A stretch of 64,000 nucleotides of DNA from Apoda limacodes (taxonomy: Eukaryota; Arthropoda; Insecta; Lepidoptera; Limacodidae): assembly GCA_946406115.1 (NCBI GenBank), contig OX291557.1, forward strand, positions 9,084,501 to 9,148,500, written 5' to 3'. Under the pieces are notes generated by a model. That model was not told the origin of the DNA and did no database searches. It worked only from the letters and a program-made list of their open reading frames with translations. A program made the translations under genes and the position numbers. Shown piece by piece: positions 24,538-37,620 of this stretch (position 1 is its first letter; each line of letters begins with the position of its first letter).

Positions 24538-24842
24538 AAAACGGCAAAAAAAATCACGTTGTATGGGAAATTAAAATTAAATATTTGTTTTATTTTAATT
24601 TAATTATTTTTAAATATTTCAAGCGTCTACCTGTTGCCGTTATCAATATCGAGCAAAATAATCACGTTTGTTGTATTTATAATATTTATTCTTTTTTGTT
24701 TTTTAGTATTTGTTGTTATAGCGTCAACAGAAATACATCTGTGAAAATTTCAACTGTAACTATCACGGTTTATGAGATACAGTTTGGTGACAAACGGACA
24801 GCAGTCTTAGTAATAGGGCCCCTTTTGTACGGAACCCTAAAA
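24538..24842 (+). repeat. Lepidopteran dispersed repeat, family A
   Basis: Contains the ordered blocks 'aacggcaaaaaaaatcacgt', 'tgttgccgttatcaatatcg', 'agcgtcaacagaaatacatc', 'tatcacggtttatgagatac' and 'tacggaaccctaaaa'. It lacks the usual head. Confidence 0.7.
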
Positions 24843-25348
24843 TTTAAATTGTCAAGAGTGCAGTGTTAAACAAATGCCAATCAAAATCTTAAAAAAATTG
24901 TGGACGATTTCCTTAGCGCATTTTCCTGTTTAGCCGTGTATATCGGTTAATTTAGGGACCTAATCCACAAATGCAACGTATCAAATCTGCACTTTATATT
25001 ATTCATAACACGCAGAGTGCAAAGTGAAGAGTTTGCAAGAGTTTCTGTAATAAGGGTGCCGCAGTAAAATTACATTCATGGAATGCTTATAATTTCGTCA
25101 TGTTCGTCCATACGTGCGTATGTATAGCTTTATTTCTGATAAAGAATAATTTATTTTTCATATGTTGCGAGGGATTGTTGACAGTTAGTTCTTAAATAAG
25201 CATAATTTTATTTTTACTATAATTGCTGGAAGAGTAATTTTACATTCTTTTGCTGAACATAATTTAGTTTTAGATTCTGAAGTGAAACTACTATAGGTAT
25301 TTAAAATTGGGCTGTTATATTAAAATTCAAAGTATAAATAATTATTTT

Positions 25349-25354
25349 TTATTT
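25349..25354 (-). terminator. Possible PDI polyadenylation signal
   Basis: TTTATT on the plus strand is AATAAA on the PDI strand, about 720 bases after its stop. Other signals may exist; without transcript data this is only a candidate. Confidence 0.25.
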
Positions 25355-26070
25355 ATCAATTTCTGTATCCACAATAGATACATTAACAGAACAATTTGGC
25401 AAATTCATGTACATAAGTATTTACATTTTTTTGTTGGAACATTACAAGGGTAAAGTCACACATGAGATTGTTAAAGCACCAATTAATATTTTCAATTATT
25501 AAATTAAAAAAAAACCATGTACAAAAATACTTGAAATTGATTCTATAACATATGTCTTAATAATTATTACTTGTTGTGATGAATACAGATTATTTTCTTA
25601 GTATAAAAAATTAATGCCAAAATTTCTTATTTAAAACCTTGTTCGATGTATCGGCTAAGGAATGTTATAATACATATCATTATGTCACAGAAATTATAAA
25701 CAAATTTTGTATTTTGAACTATACAAATATTAACCTCGTATTCATGTCATACGAAAATTAGTTTAAATAAGAAAAAAAATCATATAAAAACTAAAATCAT
25801 ACATACACAAAAATTATGCATCAAATGAAAATAAATAAATAATTGGGAGATCTGCTAAAGTTGCACCTAAAATAGCTGGCCTACGCTAAAAAAAAACTAT
25901 CAGCGATTGAAGATACAACCTAAACATAATTTGGAAAACATTTTAACTTAAAATTCAACAGTCTCGCAAACGAAATGCAAAATATTTTAATATTTAAGTA
26001 TAAAAAAGTAAATATAACTATACAGTGCTATACTATGGAAGTCTCATAAGAGTGTTAAAAACTAAAGTGC

Positions 26071-29000
26071 TTATAACTCGTCCTTAGCTGGTAATTCATC
26101 CTCATCGTCGTCCTCGCTCTGAAATACAAAAGAAAAAGTATAAGTTAAGGCACCATCACTCATGTGAGATGCTGCATTTTATGCGTGTACACACGCCAGT
26201 AGTTTTTGTAGTTAAGTCCGTCACAATGCGAATCGTGGTTAGTACTCTGGAAGCGTAGTAGATGACTCACCGCTTGGCTCAGAGACATATCAGCCAATCT
26301 GTGAGTCAATCACGCTCCGCATCCGCGACGCACTGTAACGGGTCTTAGTAGTTTTTTTTTCTTTTGAAGCAGCCAACGTGTGATAAAATAAAGCATTAAC
26401 CAATTGATAGGCTAATAAAAAAATTAAGCAGTGATACACTTTCTTTGATGCTGGTGACTAAGGTGACTGTACCACCAGCTAGAATATTACAGTAAAACTC
26501 GCCTAGCACAAGTATTTTCCACATTCGACTGAGTGGGCAAAAGTATAAAAAATCTGTTTCATCAAAGTTTATAAAACCAGTATTATTCGAAATTATTACA
26601 GTAAAATCCTGCAATAACTCATTAAATGAAAATAAACCTCACTAATTTGTTAGTATCAATTTAAATAATAAAATTAAAAATTACATAAAAAAATTGCTTG
26701 CTTAATTTTATAAGAAGCTTTCCTGAGAATCAAGAACTTTCTGTCGTATTTTACTACTTTTATAATAAACTAGCTTTTGCCCGCGGTTCCACGATTTTAA
26801 CGGCAACTCTTTAATTACAAAAACTCCGACTCACACTTGACCTTTTCAATTAGACTATGTCCTTCCCCGGTAAACAAACTAACTCTTTCTTGTCAATTTC
26901 ATCTTAATCGATACATCAATTTAAGCGTGAAGGGGTAATAGATAGATAGAGTTCCTTTCGCATTAATAATATTTATATGAATTTTCTAGTTAATCTTCCT
27001 TTTAAATCTGAATCTAACTATTTTGAACAAGTGTACTTACGAAGGAAGTCGGAGATTCTGCTCCTTCACCATCGGTCTCCACAAACTTGGTAAGTCCAGC
27101 CAGCGTTCTCTCGCCTGGGTACTCCTTCACCTGGTTGTCCTTCAGGTACAGTTTGATTGTTGGGAAGGAAGTGATCTTGGTGTGTTCTAACTCGTTGACA
27201 GTAGCGTCTATTTTTGCGATGATAACGTCATCATCCTTCTCGAAGTGCTCACCGAGCTTGTCGTAGATAGGCGCGAGCTGTTTGCAGTGACCGCACCTGT
27301 GAAGATAGAGGCAGTTAATAAATTTGAACTTTGAATAGGTACAGTCGGACAATGGCGCTACTATACAGTTTGCGTGTTATATTTTATACTTTGTTATTAC
27401 ATCAAATTAAAGCTATTAAATCAGCCAAGTGCGAGTCGCACTGGCGCACGGAGGGTTCCGTACCATTATCTATTAAAACGGCAAAAAAAAATCACGTTTG
27501 TTGTACGGGAGCCCACCTTAAATATTGGTTTTATTTTAATTTAATTATCTATTTTTAAAGTAAATATATACCCAGATATTCTGTGAATATTTCAAGTGTC
27601 CAACTGTTGCCGTTATTAATATCGAGCAAAAACAAGCAAAACAATCACGATGGTTGTATGGGAGCCCCCTTAAATAATAATTTTATTCTGTTTTATAGTA
27701 TTTTGTTATAGCGGCAACAGAAATACATCTGTGAATATTTCAACTGTCTTACTATCACGGTTCATGAATTACAGCCTGGTGACAGACGGACGGACGGACA
27801 GCGAAGTCTTAGTAACAGGGTTTCTCTAATTATCCTTTGGGTACGGAACCCTAGAAAACACGTAAATGAGTAGTATTACAGGTAAGAACCATGGTATTTA
27901 AGTAAACATTGCATAAAATGAAAAAAGGAAGAGACTTCGTCATAAAATGCCTATTGCCTATAAGCATGAGGTAACTTTCTTTTGTCATGTAAATATTCCT
28001 ACATGTTTCGGTAAATATAGGTAAATACTAGTAATTTTTCTGTCCAATAAATTAACCGCTATTTAATGCTTTCACCTCTACAATAATACCCAACCACGAA
28101 TATCGAAACCTAAAAAATATATAAATGTAACAGTTCAAGGTCTTCGGTAAACAGCGAAATAGAAACATTCAACTGTCCATGATAAGACTTAAACATAAGA
28201 AAATAAAAAAGCTACGATTCTGCCATTAGAATAAATTACAATAAATTTCCTAGACACCACGTATACTAACTAACGACAGTAATGTTCTTTACATAACAAT
28301 AAATTTACATAATCAATAAAACATTTTCCAAACCACTGAGCAGCTAATATTTAAATATTTAGAATACAAATGCGAATTAATTGTGGACCGATGAATACGT
28401 CCCAGTAATGAACCAAATGAACACTTGTTTAAATCACAATGACACGGTGCGACAAGCCGTGGCGTCATGCCTTCTAATTACAAGATTGTTGCACTCAGCC
28501 TACCTACAACACAATGGTTAACCTACTTATTTTCACTCTTGTTTATACACAGCTGGGACTTGTGTGTTTATTTCCATAAATTCAATTGTAGCAGGAGTAT
28601 TTTTTTAAATATATATTCCAGTTTAGTATGAATGTTATGTCATTTTTGTTTTTTAGAAATTCAATTCCACTGAACACTTGTTCAAATATTCTAGTTAAAA
28701 TGAAAAAACAATTGAGTCATATTATGTCTAGACATAACTAAACTATTTTAAATAATATTTAGTTGTATTATACACACTAGATTTGCCCGCGACTCCGCCA
28801 GCGCTAAATCCTGTTATAAACAAAGGATCTCGACAGGCAATTCCTTGATGAAATTTCGCGTATTACATAAAGTTTTATGACCAATTTAGATGGTTTGTAA
28901 TGTTGGGTCAGCTCAGTTACATGGTCATATCAAATCCTAAATCCCTTGAAACTGCTGAGCAGAAATCTTACCATGGTGCATAAAACTCAACAAGAACCTT

Positions 29001-32000
29001 CTTGCTAGTGTCAAAGACGACTTCATCGAAGTTGTTGGCTACCAGCACCTTCACTGGCTTGGCGGCCCAGTCTTCCGGCAGGTCTTCGCTCAAAAGGTGC
29101 TGTTTAAGCTTGCCATCAAAGAAGGACTGAATGAATTCCTATACAAAAAAGAAACGTAAAAATTAGAATTAATTTTATTATACTAGGCAGAAATAAAATA
29201 AATTGGTTCAAAAGAACAACTACATACTAAGCACGCCAAATCCTTTTTTTGCACTCATAAGTCGCGTTCTGGCCAACTTAAGGAGTTTCAAAGGAATTTA
29301 CAAGGGGAAGTCAGTCCGACTGCCGCGTCACTGTGACAGGAGGTGGTAGGTAGTTAAACCTTCTTTGCCAATTTATTTTTGCTTCGTTCGTTCAAGATAT
29401 CAAGCATCCTTTGACTTTTTTTTCAAAAATAAGATTACAATTAGAAAAACATATTTTTTTAATATCGAAACAAATATTTGTAATATTACCAGAACTATTC
29501 AATTCAACAGATTAAAATTCCAAAGCAAAATCTATTATTTTTCAATTTCTCTGTGGATACAGTAACTTGTTTTTACTATCTTAATTGATTTCAAGCAGAT
29601 TGTGTTTTATGGCAATTAGTAAGTTCTAAGACTAACAATTCTAGTTACTGCTGCAGCAAATGTTAATTATTGCTTTATGCATAAAATTATATAATGTTTA
29701 AGATCGGATAAATTGTATGTTTACATCGATAAGACCTTTACTGCGGAATAAAAAGAGCGTATGCAGTTACGTGACCACTTTTAGCAGATATGCTATCTAC
29801 AACTCAGAGATATATTATAGAAACTATATCGAACGTTTTAAAAATAGCTTATTACTAGTTTCATATTTCGTTCAATCAAATTTTTGAAATATTATTTCAA
29901 AGAACAGTAAACAAAAAGTATCTAATGGAGGCGCTAGTGGACAGCATGGAAGGTCTTAAACTAACATTAATCCAAATAAATAATTGACCATGTCGGTAAT
30001 TAATTTTTTTTAATTTATTATGTTTGTAAGAGACAGTATAACACTTACAAATTTAACTGACGTGTTCCAACCGTGAAATATATCTTATACGACGTATGGG
30101 TTTACAAAGTTGAACGTAATTAAAAAGTAATTGAGTTGTGATTTTGAAAGTGATGTGTTAAAACTGTTTTTATTGCTATTTTAGGAGTCTTTAACTTCAT
30201 CCGTGTTATTAACTTCGATTTTAGTTTTAAATCTAATTCAATCCTATCAACATTATCAATGTGAATTAGTATGCTTGTTACTCTTTTACACCCCTACAAC
30301 TAAACCGATTTGGCTGAAATTTAGAATAGAGATAGTTTATATCCTGACTCTTATATACTATATGTTATAGAAACGTGTATGGCCAAGTTGTTTTATCGCA
30401 GCGGTGCGCGTCAAGTCACTCTTATAAATTTTATCCTCGTTAATCAAGGAGTTGCCGTTAGAATCCCACGGTGATAACTGAATTTAGCGCAGGCGGAGCA
30501 GCTGGCAATAGCCTAATATAAAATAATAATAATATAGTTTTCCTATATTAGCCTGGTGGTGACTATGGCCTAAGCCTCCTTCTTCAGAGATGCCTGTGCC
30601 CTGTGTAGTGGGGCGTTATAACGGCTGAGACGACGAAAACAAACTACAATTGAAAATAACACACCATACCTACAGTTATAAAATATTACTCTGGAGTACT
30701 TCTACCTATTAATCTATAATAGCAAAATGTATTTGCAAAACTTGCAATTTCGTATGCCATTTACAAGTCACAAGCATGGTATGTTTACAAATCCATATAA
30801 CCAGCCAAGATTCATTCCATGTTAAAAGTATTCATAATCAATTTGCCTAGAAACAACGGAATGGTTCTATACCTTTTAAGAAAATATGATTTAAATATTA
30901 TTTATTATTTATAATTCACAAGGAACATTGATGTTATCAAACCTATGCTATTATATATACCTGGAAACGAGCCTATTACGAATACAAGTGAAAATAATTT
31001 CAGTAACTGACTCATCTGCCTTAGGTAGGTATAAAAACGTCACGGTTGTTAATCAGTGACTGGACACACACCCACACCACAATGTGGGAAACAATCTCTT
31101 TTCACCAACTACTTTTGTCCTATATGTCAGGTGGTGAGCCCGTAACACTGGTTCTGGTGCATCTGGACTAAGGTGGCTTTAATATGTATCATAAGTCATT
31201 AATACCAACTTTAAAATTATAATTTTGCAGTATCTAAAAGTATATAAAGGTGTATTTACCTTTCCAATTCTAGACAAACTGTAAGAAGTGAGTCTGGATT
31301 GGACACGAAAAAGTTAAAAAGAATACATATATTTTAGGACAAGGACATTTTATTCATTTTTCTGCTTCAAATAAATTGAAACACACAAAAGAAGTAAAAC
31401 TTCCAAGTCAATATGATTTCGTCTCATTCTTTCACATCCATCGTATTTATCTTTTGATTATAAAAAAAAGCAATTATTTGTTAACATACTTTCGAAAAAT
31501 GCGATAGCAGATCTTATTGCAAAAACACTTATAAATAATGTATGTTTGTTAAACTATGATTATACAAATATAAACGTGGGTTTTAACCTTCACTGTCTTT
31601 CATGACAAGACAGGCGACGACACTATGAATGTTTGGTAAATTTATAGCTAAATAAATAGGTTGATTAATGCTATACCTATTTCGTTTACCTATTTACATC
31701 ACGAGTATTAATGTACTTTTTCTGTATTATTGAATCCTCGTAGCAACAAATCAATATTCAAGTTCTTATTTAATGAGATTGACGACAACCACATATTATG
31801 AAAACAACAACTGTATCAAAAGGAAAAATCTACACTGAAACTAAATAATAAATAAAATTGCACCTTATTAATGTAATCATATTATTATCGGCAGGTATTC
31901 ATTTTAACAAATTGGTAACATGTACATGTTTAACTGTATCATTGTGATTGCAACAGAAAATGTAACAGTTGGTTGGTTGTCCAAGCGAAAGTGCAGGTTC

Positions 32001-35000
32001 GATCCGCGCACAGACAGGACAAACATTTTTGTGATGAAAACTTGTTTGTCTGAGTATGACATTTTTCAATGTATTAAATTACGTATTTACAAAAACTACA
32101 GTATTGTTGCTTATTTAGTTTGGGAACAGATGGTGATGTCAAAAAATAGGTACTTACTTATTTGTATGACTTCACACAAAATTTAAGATTTTTGACAAGG
32201 TTTTCGCTATATGGTTAGGTGGAAAATACAAAGTATGTTACATCTTATTGTGCAACAAATAATGTTTAATAAAAAGAAAACACCCTATCCATTGTTTAGT
32301 TGTTAAGTCCATGTGAACAAAGACTAGTGGTATCAAAATTGCTCACCTCAATAGCGTTGGCGTTAAGCTCATTGCTTTCAGGCTTGTACTTAGCCATATC
32401 TTGTTCAAGAGCAATAAGACGAGCTGATGGTACTTCCTCCTTTTTCATGCCGAAGAACTCCAATATTCTTAAAATAACAGACCAAAAGTAAGAACTAATA
32501 CTAAATAAAAATCTTAGTCTTTTTTACAAGCATAATAACAATAAAGAAAAAACACAGCTAAACATATAAGACCTATATGGTTTAAGTATAACCTATTTTG
32601 AGGTAATTTTTCTATCAAATTCAAATAGAATTAATTTCCTAATAGTTTCCCTATAAATAAATAAACAAAAATATCATTAAATACTTAAAGAGCCAAAATA
32701 ACATAACAAATGCTAATTGCTGGATGAAAACATCTTAGTTTGACCCCTTTAAACTTCTTTTCAAATTTTTTTGGCAAATTAATTTAAGTTATATTTGCTA
32801 TTACTTAACAACTCCAGTAAATCATAGTTAAAGCATTTTTATAGCAATGAAGTATATCAAACTATAAAATTTTCTATTTCCTATAAAACTACTACTACTC
32901 ATGCATACTTACTCACATATTGCAATATCCTTGTCTACACTCTGGCTCTACAACTATTTGCAAAATGACGTCGTAATGATGTGACGTCAAAGGAACACAG
33001 GATGTGCCACAATGCTTACTCCACTAAACAATATTACCACTTGACTTAAGAAGCCTAAGGATTTTGTCAACAGGTCTTACCTCTGATGATCATCCACATC
33101 ACTGTCAATGGCTACTGACATGAGCCTGTCACGGAATTTCTTGGCTACTGGCTTCAAGTCATCTAGGTATTTCTCAAAGTGACCATCTTTCTACATGAAA
33201 ATAAAAAAATATTAATAAATAAAATTCAAATTGTTTATTTATTACTATTATTAATAGAAAATTGTAGCATAATTGAATATGTAGCTTACTCTATTTTTTA
33301 ACGTTTTTTTTATTAATTTACTAATAATATACACAGGCAGACAATTAAGATGAGAATTCTTCTTTAAAACTAGTAGATCAAAAGCAATAAGCATTGAAAA
33401 ATAATAAAAAAAATCCTGTACATTCTAAGAGTTCTATCAGGTTGTACTACCCAAAATGAGAGGCAAATGTTCATAAAATATGGATAATGTAAAATTTGAA
33501 CATACATAACTCTAAAAATCATAGTTTCTACAAATAGTTGTTCAATATCCAGTTTCACTGCAACCTTGAGCAGAAGAGACTAATGACCTTTTTCTACTGA
33601 TGATATGCAGATGTTGCTGACCTCATAAGTTCATTACCCTTACAAGTTTTAGATAAACATTTTAACATGGCAAATGCATAGGCAACTGTGAATGAATATT
33701 ATGTCCTGTTGTGTTTTATATATAATTTATAAAAGGCTATAATAATATACAGTTACTTTACATCAGTACAACAAAAATAAACTCTACTCATTATGTAGTC
33801 AACATGAGTCTTTTTTTCTTTCTATCTTATTATTTAAAAAATGTGGCTTATGTTTTCTCATTATTTTTTTAAATTTCCTAGCTTTTTTTTGCTATTTTAT
33901 TTCAACCAAGATAAACTTAAACCACCATAGAACGTCAGTATTTATCAAATAAAAATATTGAACAGTTAAGGTTCTACACTGATAGTCAGTTGCATTCACA
34001 GACATTAAGTATTTAAAGTGCACGTTTATTCATTCCAAATAATGGTTCCAAAGGTTATTTACCTTGGAAAGGAACAACAGAAGGTGGTATTTGATTTGTC
34101 CTCCGAAGATCTTTGATGCTGTTTCATGTGAGAATTCAACAATAAGCGGCAAGCTTTGTACAAACACCCATTTCTTGAAGAGTTCCTGATCAAAAGCTTC
34201 TTCTTCATACTTAACTCTGGGTTCTTCAAACTGTCAAGGTAAGAATACAAATAAGGATTCAACCCTAAAAAATATTAAACAAAATCAGATAAAAATTGTT
34301 TATTAATCATAAGTCAAACTATCTCTCTGTGTTGAAGCCAATGCTTTTCTGCCAATACCTAAAAATATTTTATCTCAGTAAAAGTAACACAAACATTTCC
34401 TAACACCAATTAAACTACAGCAAAGTGATTAAAATGAGTTTACAAAGAAGGATTTTTTATTTGACAATTATAGTGATATTTCTGGAAAGATAGTCTTTTC
34501 AGATGCTAAACTAAACAATACACATAGCTATGAAAATTTTAAAGCTGGACTTTGGTACTCCAAGTTTAAAAGATATATAAGAGTTAGCAAAACTTACGTT
34601 TTTGAAAACAACAACATCCTCAGCTTCTGCCTCCAACTCCTTGATAACTTTTTCATCAGTAACAAGAGCGAAAGGATGTTCATCAATGGAATCAGCAGCA
34701 GCGAGGAAAGCCTTAGCCTTTGCAGTCTCCTTGTCAGGGAAGAATCCGAACAGGACTACATTGCTGGCAGCAATTAACTCTTTGGCTTGTTCCAGTGAGG
34801 TGACCTCTAGAGCAGGGGGACCAGTCTTTTTCTTCAGCCAAGCAACAATGTCATCTGCTTGACGGCCTCCTAGTAAAACAGAATTTAACACAGTCAAGAT
34901 AATGTTCATTGTTAATAATATTTTTAAAGACTTTTAATATGGTCATTCCTAAACAATTTTTTTAAAATTTTGTGAGGTTAGTGCATATGACATACAATCA

Positions 35001-36260
35001 ATGACAAACAAAATATGGGTGTGAAATGATTGTGATGCTTCACTGTGATTTAGTGTTCTTAAGATTTAAAAAACCGGTTTTACAAAAGGCTTTGCAGATT
35101 GAACCGTAAACCATATTGATCTCACTAATGATATCTAACTATGTATTTTTATGACAATAAGTGCATCGAAAAAAGAGGACAGCACTGAGACATGAGGTAA
35201 ATCATTATTATATTATCAATCAAATCATTATCATTATAATCATATTACTGTGATTAGTTTAAATGTACCTTAAAGTGAATATATAACTTAATATTTCAAG
35301 CATCTACCAGTGGCTGTTATCAATATAACAAATAACAATATATCAAGCAAAAACAAGCAAGAAAGGAATGTTTGTTGTATGGGAGCCCCCTTAAATATTT
35401 ATTTTTAGTATTTGTTGTTATAGCCGCAACATAAATACATTATCTGGTAATATTTTAACTGTCTTAACTATCACAGTTCATGAGATACAGCCTGGTGACA
35501 GACAGACTGACAGCGAAGTCTTAGTAATAGGGTCTAGTTTTGTCCCCTGAAAACCGGACTCTACTGGCTACATAGTTTACAAAAGCGTAAAAAGGTCTCA
35601 TAGGATTTATAAATGCTAATCAGTATTACTACTACAGCTAATGTACCGTAAAAACCAATTATGAAATGTTTATAAAACACTGAAATGAGAACTATCAACA
35701 AATTATTTCCTGCTAAGTTTTATAAGTAGCTTATAATTGATGTATTTACAAGATGAATCATAAATATAAAGTTCATTTACCTGCGTACTCAAGTGGTGCT
35801 CCATTTTTGAAGAACTTAAGAGTGGGGTATCCCCTGACTCCGTACGTCTCCGCTAGTTCTTGCTCTTGAGTAGCATCTACCTTGGCCAGTTTGATTGGAG
35901 ACTCTTCTTCAAGCAGCTTTGTGGCGGCCTTCGCATATTCCGGCGCGAGAGACTTGCAGTGACCACACCACGGTGCGTCTGGAGGTCAAAGTAGAAACAC
36001 GTGTGAAACATTTGTCGGCATGGTTTTTACTACTCGTAATGTCTTATTTAAAATAGGTAAGAACTACAAATGTGAAATGAATGACAAATATGTAATACAC
36101 ACGATAACTTACAGAATTCTACTAGAATATAATCCGTGGATGAGATTACACTATCGAAGTTGGATTTGCTTAGAACAAGTACATTTTCTTCTGTTGGAAT
36201 TTCATCTCCGAATGTAACTGACAAAAAGCCGATAATAAAGGTTAATAATATTCTACCCAT
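26071..36260 (-). CDS. Pdi: Protein disulfide isomerase (complete, nine exons)
   Basis: Exons, 5' to 3' on the minus strand: 36260-36113, 35978-35781, 34869-34598, 34230-34063, 33190-33081, 32467-32347, 29138-28972, 27296-27041, 26118-26071. All junctions are GT..AG and in phase; 1488 bases give 495 residues. Residues 1-18 are a signal peptide ([18 protein letters not shown]). The order is thioredoxin a (WCGHC, Cys 54 and 57), b, b' and a' (WCGHC, Cys 396 and 399), then an acidic tail ending KDEL for ER retention. It forms, breaks and reshuffles disulfides in secretory proteins. Length and layout match classic P4HB/PDIA1, which also serves in prolyl 4-hydroxylase. The Trp codon of the second active site is split by an intron. 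The start is the first ATG of the signal-peptide frame, with no earlier in-frame ATG in that exon. Introns up to 3.2 kb carry repeats. Identification is very sure. Confidence 0.96.
26770..26975. repeat. Lepidopteran 'cttttgcccgcgg' repeat, fragment
   Basis: Starts aaactagcttttgcccgcgg and ends tttcgcattaataatattta, the usual start and end of a very common lepidopteran repeat. Further pieces are at 28775-28860, 37480-37620, 42265-42330 and 52180-52395. Confidence 0.6.
27421..27853 (+). repeat. Lepidopteran dispersed repeat, family A, nearly complete
   Basis: Has head (agccaagtgcgagtcgcact), body and end (tacggaaccctagaaa). The 'atcacg..ggttgtatgggagc' block occurs twice inside it. It lies antisense in the PDI intron between exons 7 and 8. 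It is the best copy for defining the family in this window. Confidence 0.75.
30545..30650 (+). repeat. Fragment of the 'gaggaaacctgcat' repeat family
   Basis: Contains tggtgactatggcctaagcc and gccctgtgtagtggggcgtt, the tail blocks of the repeat also seen at 9045-9330. It lies in the largest PDI intron. Confidence 0.45.
31950..32180 (+). repeat. tRNA-derived SINE in PDI intron
   Basis: The head has a B box, caggttcgatcc, followed by a body with gacaaacatttttgtgat and an AT-rich tail. The body resembles the SINE at 9555-9760 read on its own strand. Confidence 0.5.
35285..35540 (+). repeat. Lepidopteran dispersed repeat, family A, fragment
   Basis: Contains gtttgttgtatgggagcccc, tatcacagttcatgagatac and agcctggtgacagacagact. 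It lies in the PDI intron between exons 2 and 3. Confidence 0.65.
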
Positions 36261-36352
36261 TGTGGTATACAAACTTCGACCTATTCAGAATACGCAGACC
36301 CCAAAAATGCCGGAATCTGAAAAACTGCCACTCACGCAAACAACGTCGCACT

Positions 36353-36360
36353 TGACGTGG
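36353..36360 (+). promoter_or_regulatory. UPRE-like site upstream of PDI
   Basis: TGACGTGG, the exact core bound by XBP1/ATF6, lies about 95 bases upstream of the PDI start codon. CCAAT boxes occur at 36387-36391 (on the PDI strand) and 36431-36435 (plus strand). PDI is a standard unfolded-protein-response target, so a functional role is plausible. The CCAAT to CCACG spacing is 26, not the 9 of a classic ERSE. Confidence 0.55.
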
Positions 36361-36859
36361 CAGCGTCGATCGTGTGTTTGGCTGTGATTGGTTATTTTTC
36401 TCCTTTAAATGTTAACTATCCTAAAGATAACCAATCATCGTGAAGCATGCGTTCAAGTCCAGACGGTACTAGGCAAAGGGCACAGCCGCGTTCAAAACAA
36501 GGACTGTATATCGGTATAAGATATCTGTATACTACAGATCAGTATTGAAATTCTATACCGGAGGAATTTTTGTATCGATAATTTATTATAAAAGTTAATA
36601 AGGGTTGTCCCCATACAATGAACGTTTTTTTTTGTTTCTGCTCGATCGTAAAAACGGCACACGTACAAGCATAAAAATTCGTGTGCGTATAGGGCATACA
36701 CCGGAAATGTGAGCCTTACAGGGTCGAAATGTATTTTCTATAAAGTCAAACCTATCAGTCGAATCATTACTTTCCGTCGTATCGAAACTATATGACCTAC
36801 TTGGATGGCTATCGCCCCCAACTGTAAAGGTCAAGCTAATATTAAAACAAACGTGGACA

Positions 36860-37123
36860 ATGGCCACAACATGGGACGAACGCCTTCCAGAATTTGTCCA
36901 GAAGCAATGGGAACAATTTCGCCTCGATCTCCACCAAATGAATAGCATAAAAATTCCACGTCGTCGGCTCGGAAATTCTTGTAAGAAATCAGAAATAGAA
37001 AGTATTGAACTACTACTACACTATAGTGACACGTCGAAAAGAGGCTATACTGAAAATCTACTGATGAAAACGGTCAACAAACTGGTAGCAGCAACAAAAA
37101 AACAATTTCTTTGCCCAAATTGA
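36860..37123 (+). pseudogene. BEL/Pao retrotransposon pol fragment
   Basis: The frame reads TTWDERLPEFVQKQWEQFRL, then QMNSIKIPRR and, after a spacer, LLHYSDTSKRGYTEN. The pattern W-D-x2-L-P ... W ... L ... I-x-I-P-R ... (H/L)-x-(F/Y)-(S/A)-D-(A/T)-S is the A17/RNase H-side part of Pao-type pol. It ends in a stop about 90 residues in, with no RT or LTR found nearby. It is close to the PDI promoter but on the opposite strand. A 2-3 residue insertion (KSEIESIE) before the D-x-S block suggests decay. Confidence 0.6.
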
Positions 37124-37359
37124 AGCCGTGCGGTGCCTTGCTTTTATCGCGCCTTATAATTAAATCTATAGAGTCAATAAACGCGCAAACAGTAATAGTA
37201 TAAAGATGGACAGACTCAATGATTGTCTTAGGATCGTTCACTGGTAACCCCCTCCGTCGGAAAACATTTGTTTCCAACTGTGTTAGTTTTGTAATTTTTT
37301 TAAATTAAGTAACGAGTTTTGGAACTTACCCATTGCAAAGTACTTACGGCGTGACACTA

Positions 37360-37620
37360 CTTGATTATAGTAATGATGTCTGCTATAGCAAGCTGTAGCT
37401 GTAGCTATAGTTCGTTTAAGCTCGTTTACAGTTGTTCCCGCGGGAAATTTTGAATTTTTTGGGACAAAAAGTAGCGTATGTATCCAGGGTGTCAACTACC
37501 TTTATACAAAATTTCATCAAAATTGGTCCAGCGTTTGAGCGCGAAGAAGTATCAAACATACAAACACACTCAGAAACTTAAAATATTAGTGTGATTACTA
37601 GCTTTTGTAAGCGGCTCCGT
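37360..37620 (-). repeat. Lepidopteran dispersed repeat, ~260 bp copy
   Basis: Contains tgtagctgtagctatagttc, ttgttcccgcgggaaatttt, aaatttcatcaaaattggtc and gcgcgaagaagtatcaaaca, ordered as in the copy at 52180-52395. A second, more decayed copy follows to about 37900. Strand is nominal. Confidence 0.6.

Larger units (their letters stand above)
23576..26070. other. Intergenic DNA downstream of PDI
   Basis: No coding exon is recognised. It includes a family A repeat (24538-24842) and the likely PDI 3' UTR just below 26071. A TTTATT at 25349-25354 is a possible minus-strand AATAAA for PDI. Confidence 0.45.

Noticed and set aside
34602..34862. 86-codon frame on the plus strand
   Set aside because: It is antisense to PDI exon 3 and reflects its codon usage.
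36356..36391. Classic ERSE (CCAAT-N9-CCACG)
   Set aside because: CCAAT and CCACG are present on the PDI strand but 26 bases apart instead of 9; only the UPRE core is kept.
36595..36948. 117-codon frame on the minus strand
   Set aside because: It is antisense to the start of the Pao pol fragment and has no recognisable domain.
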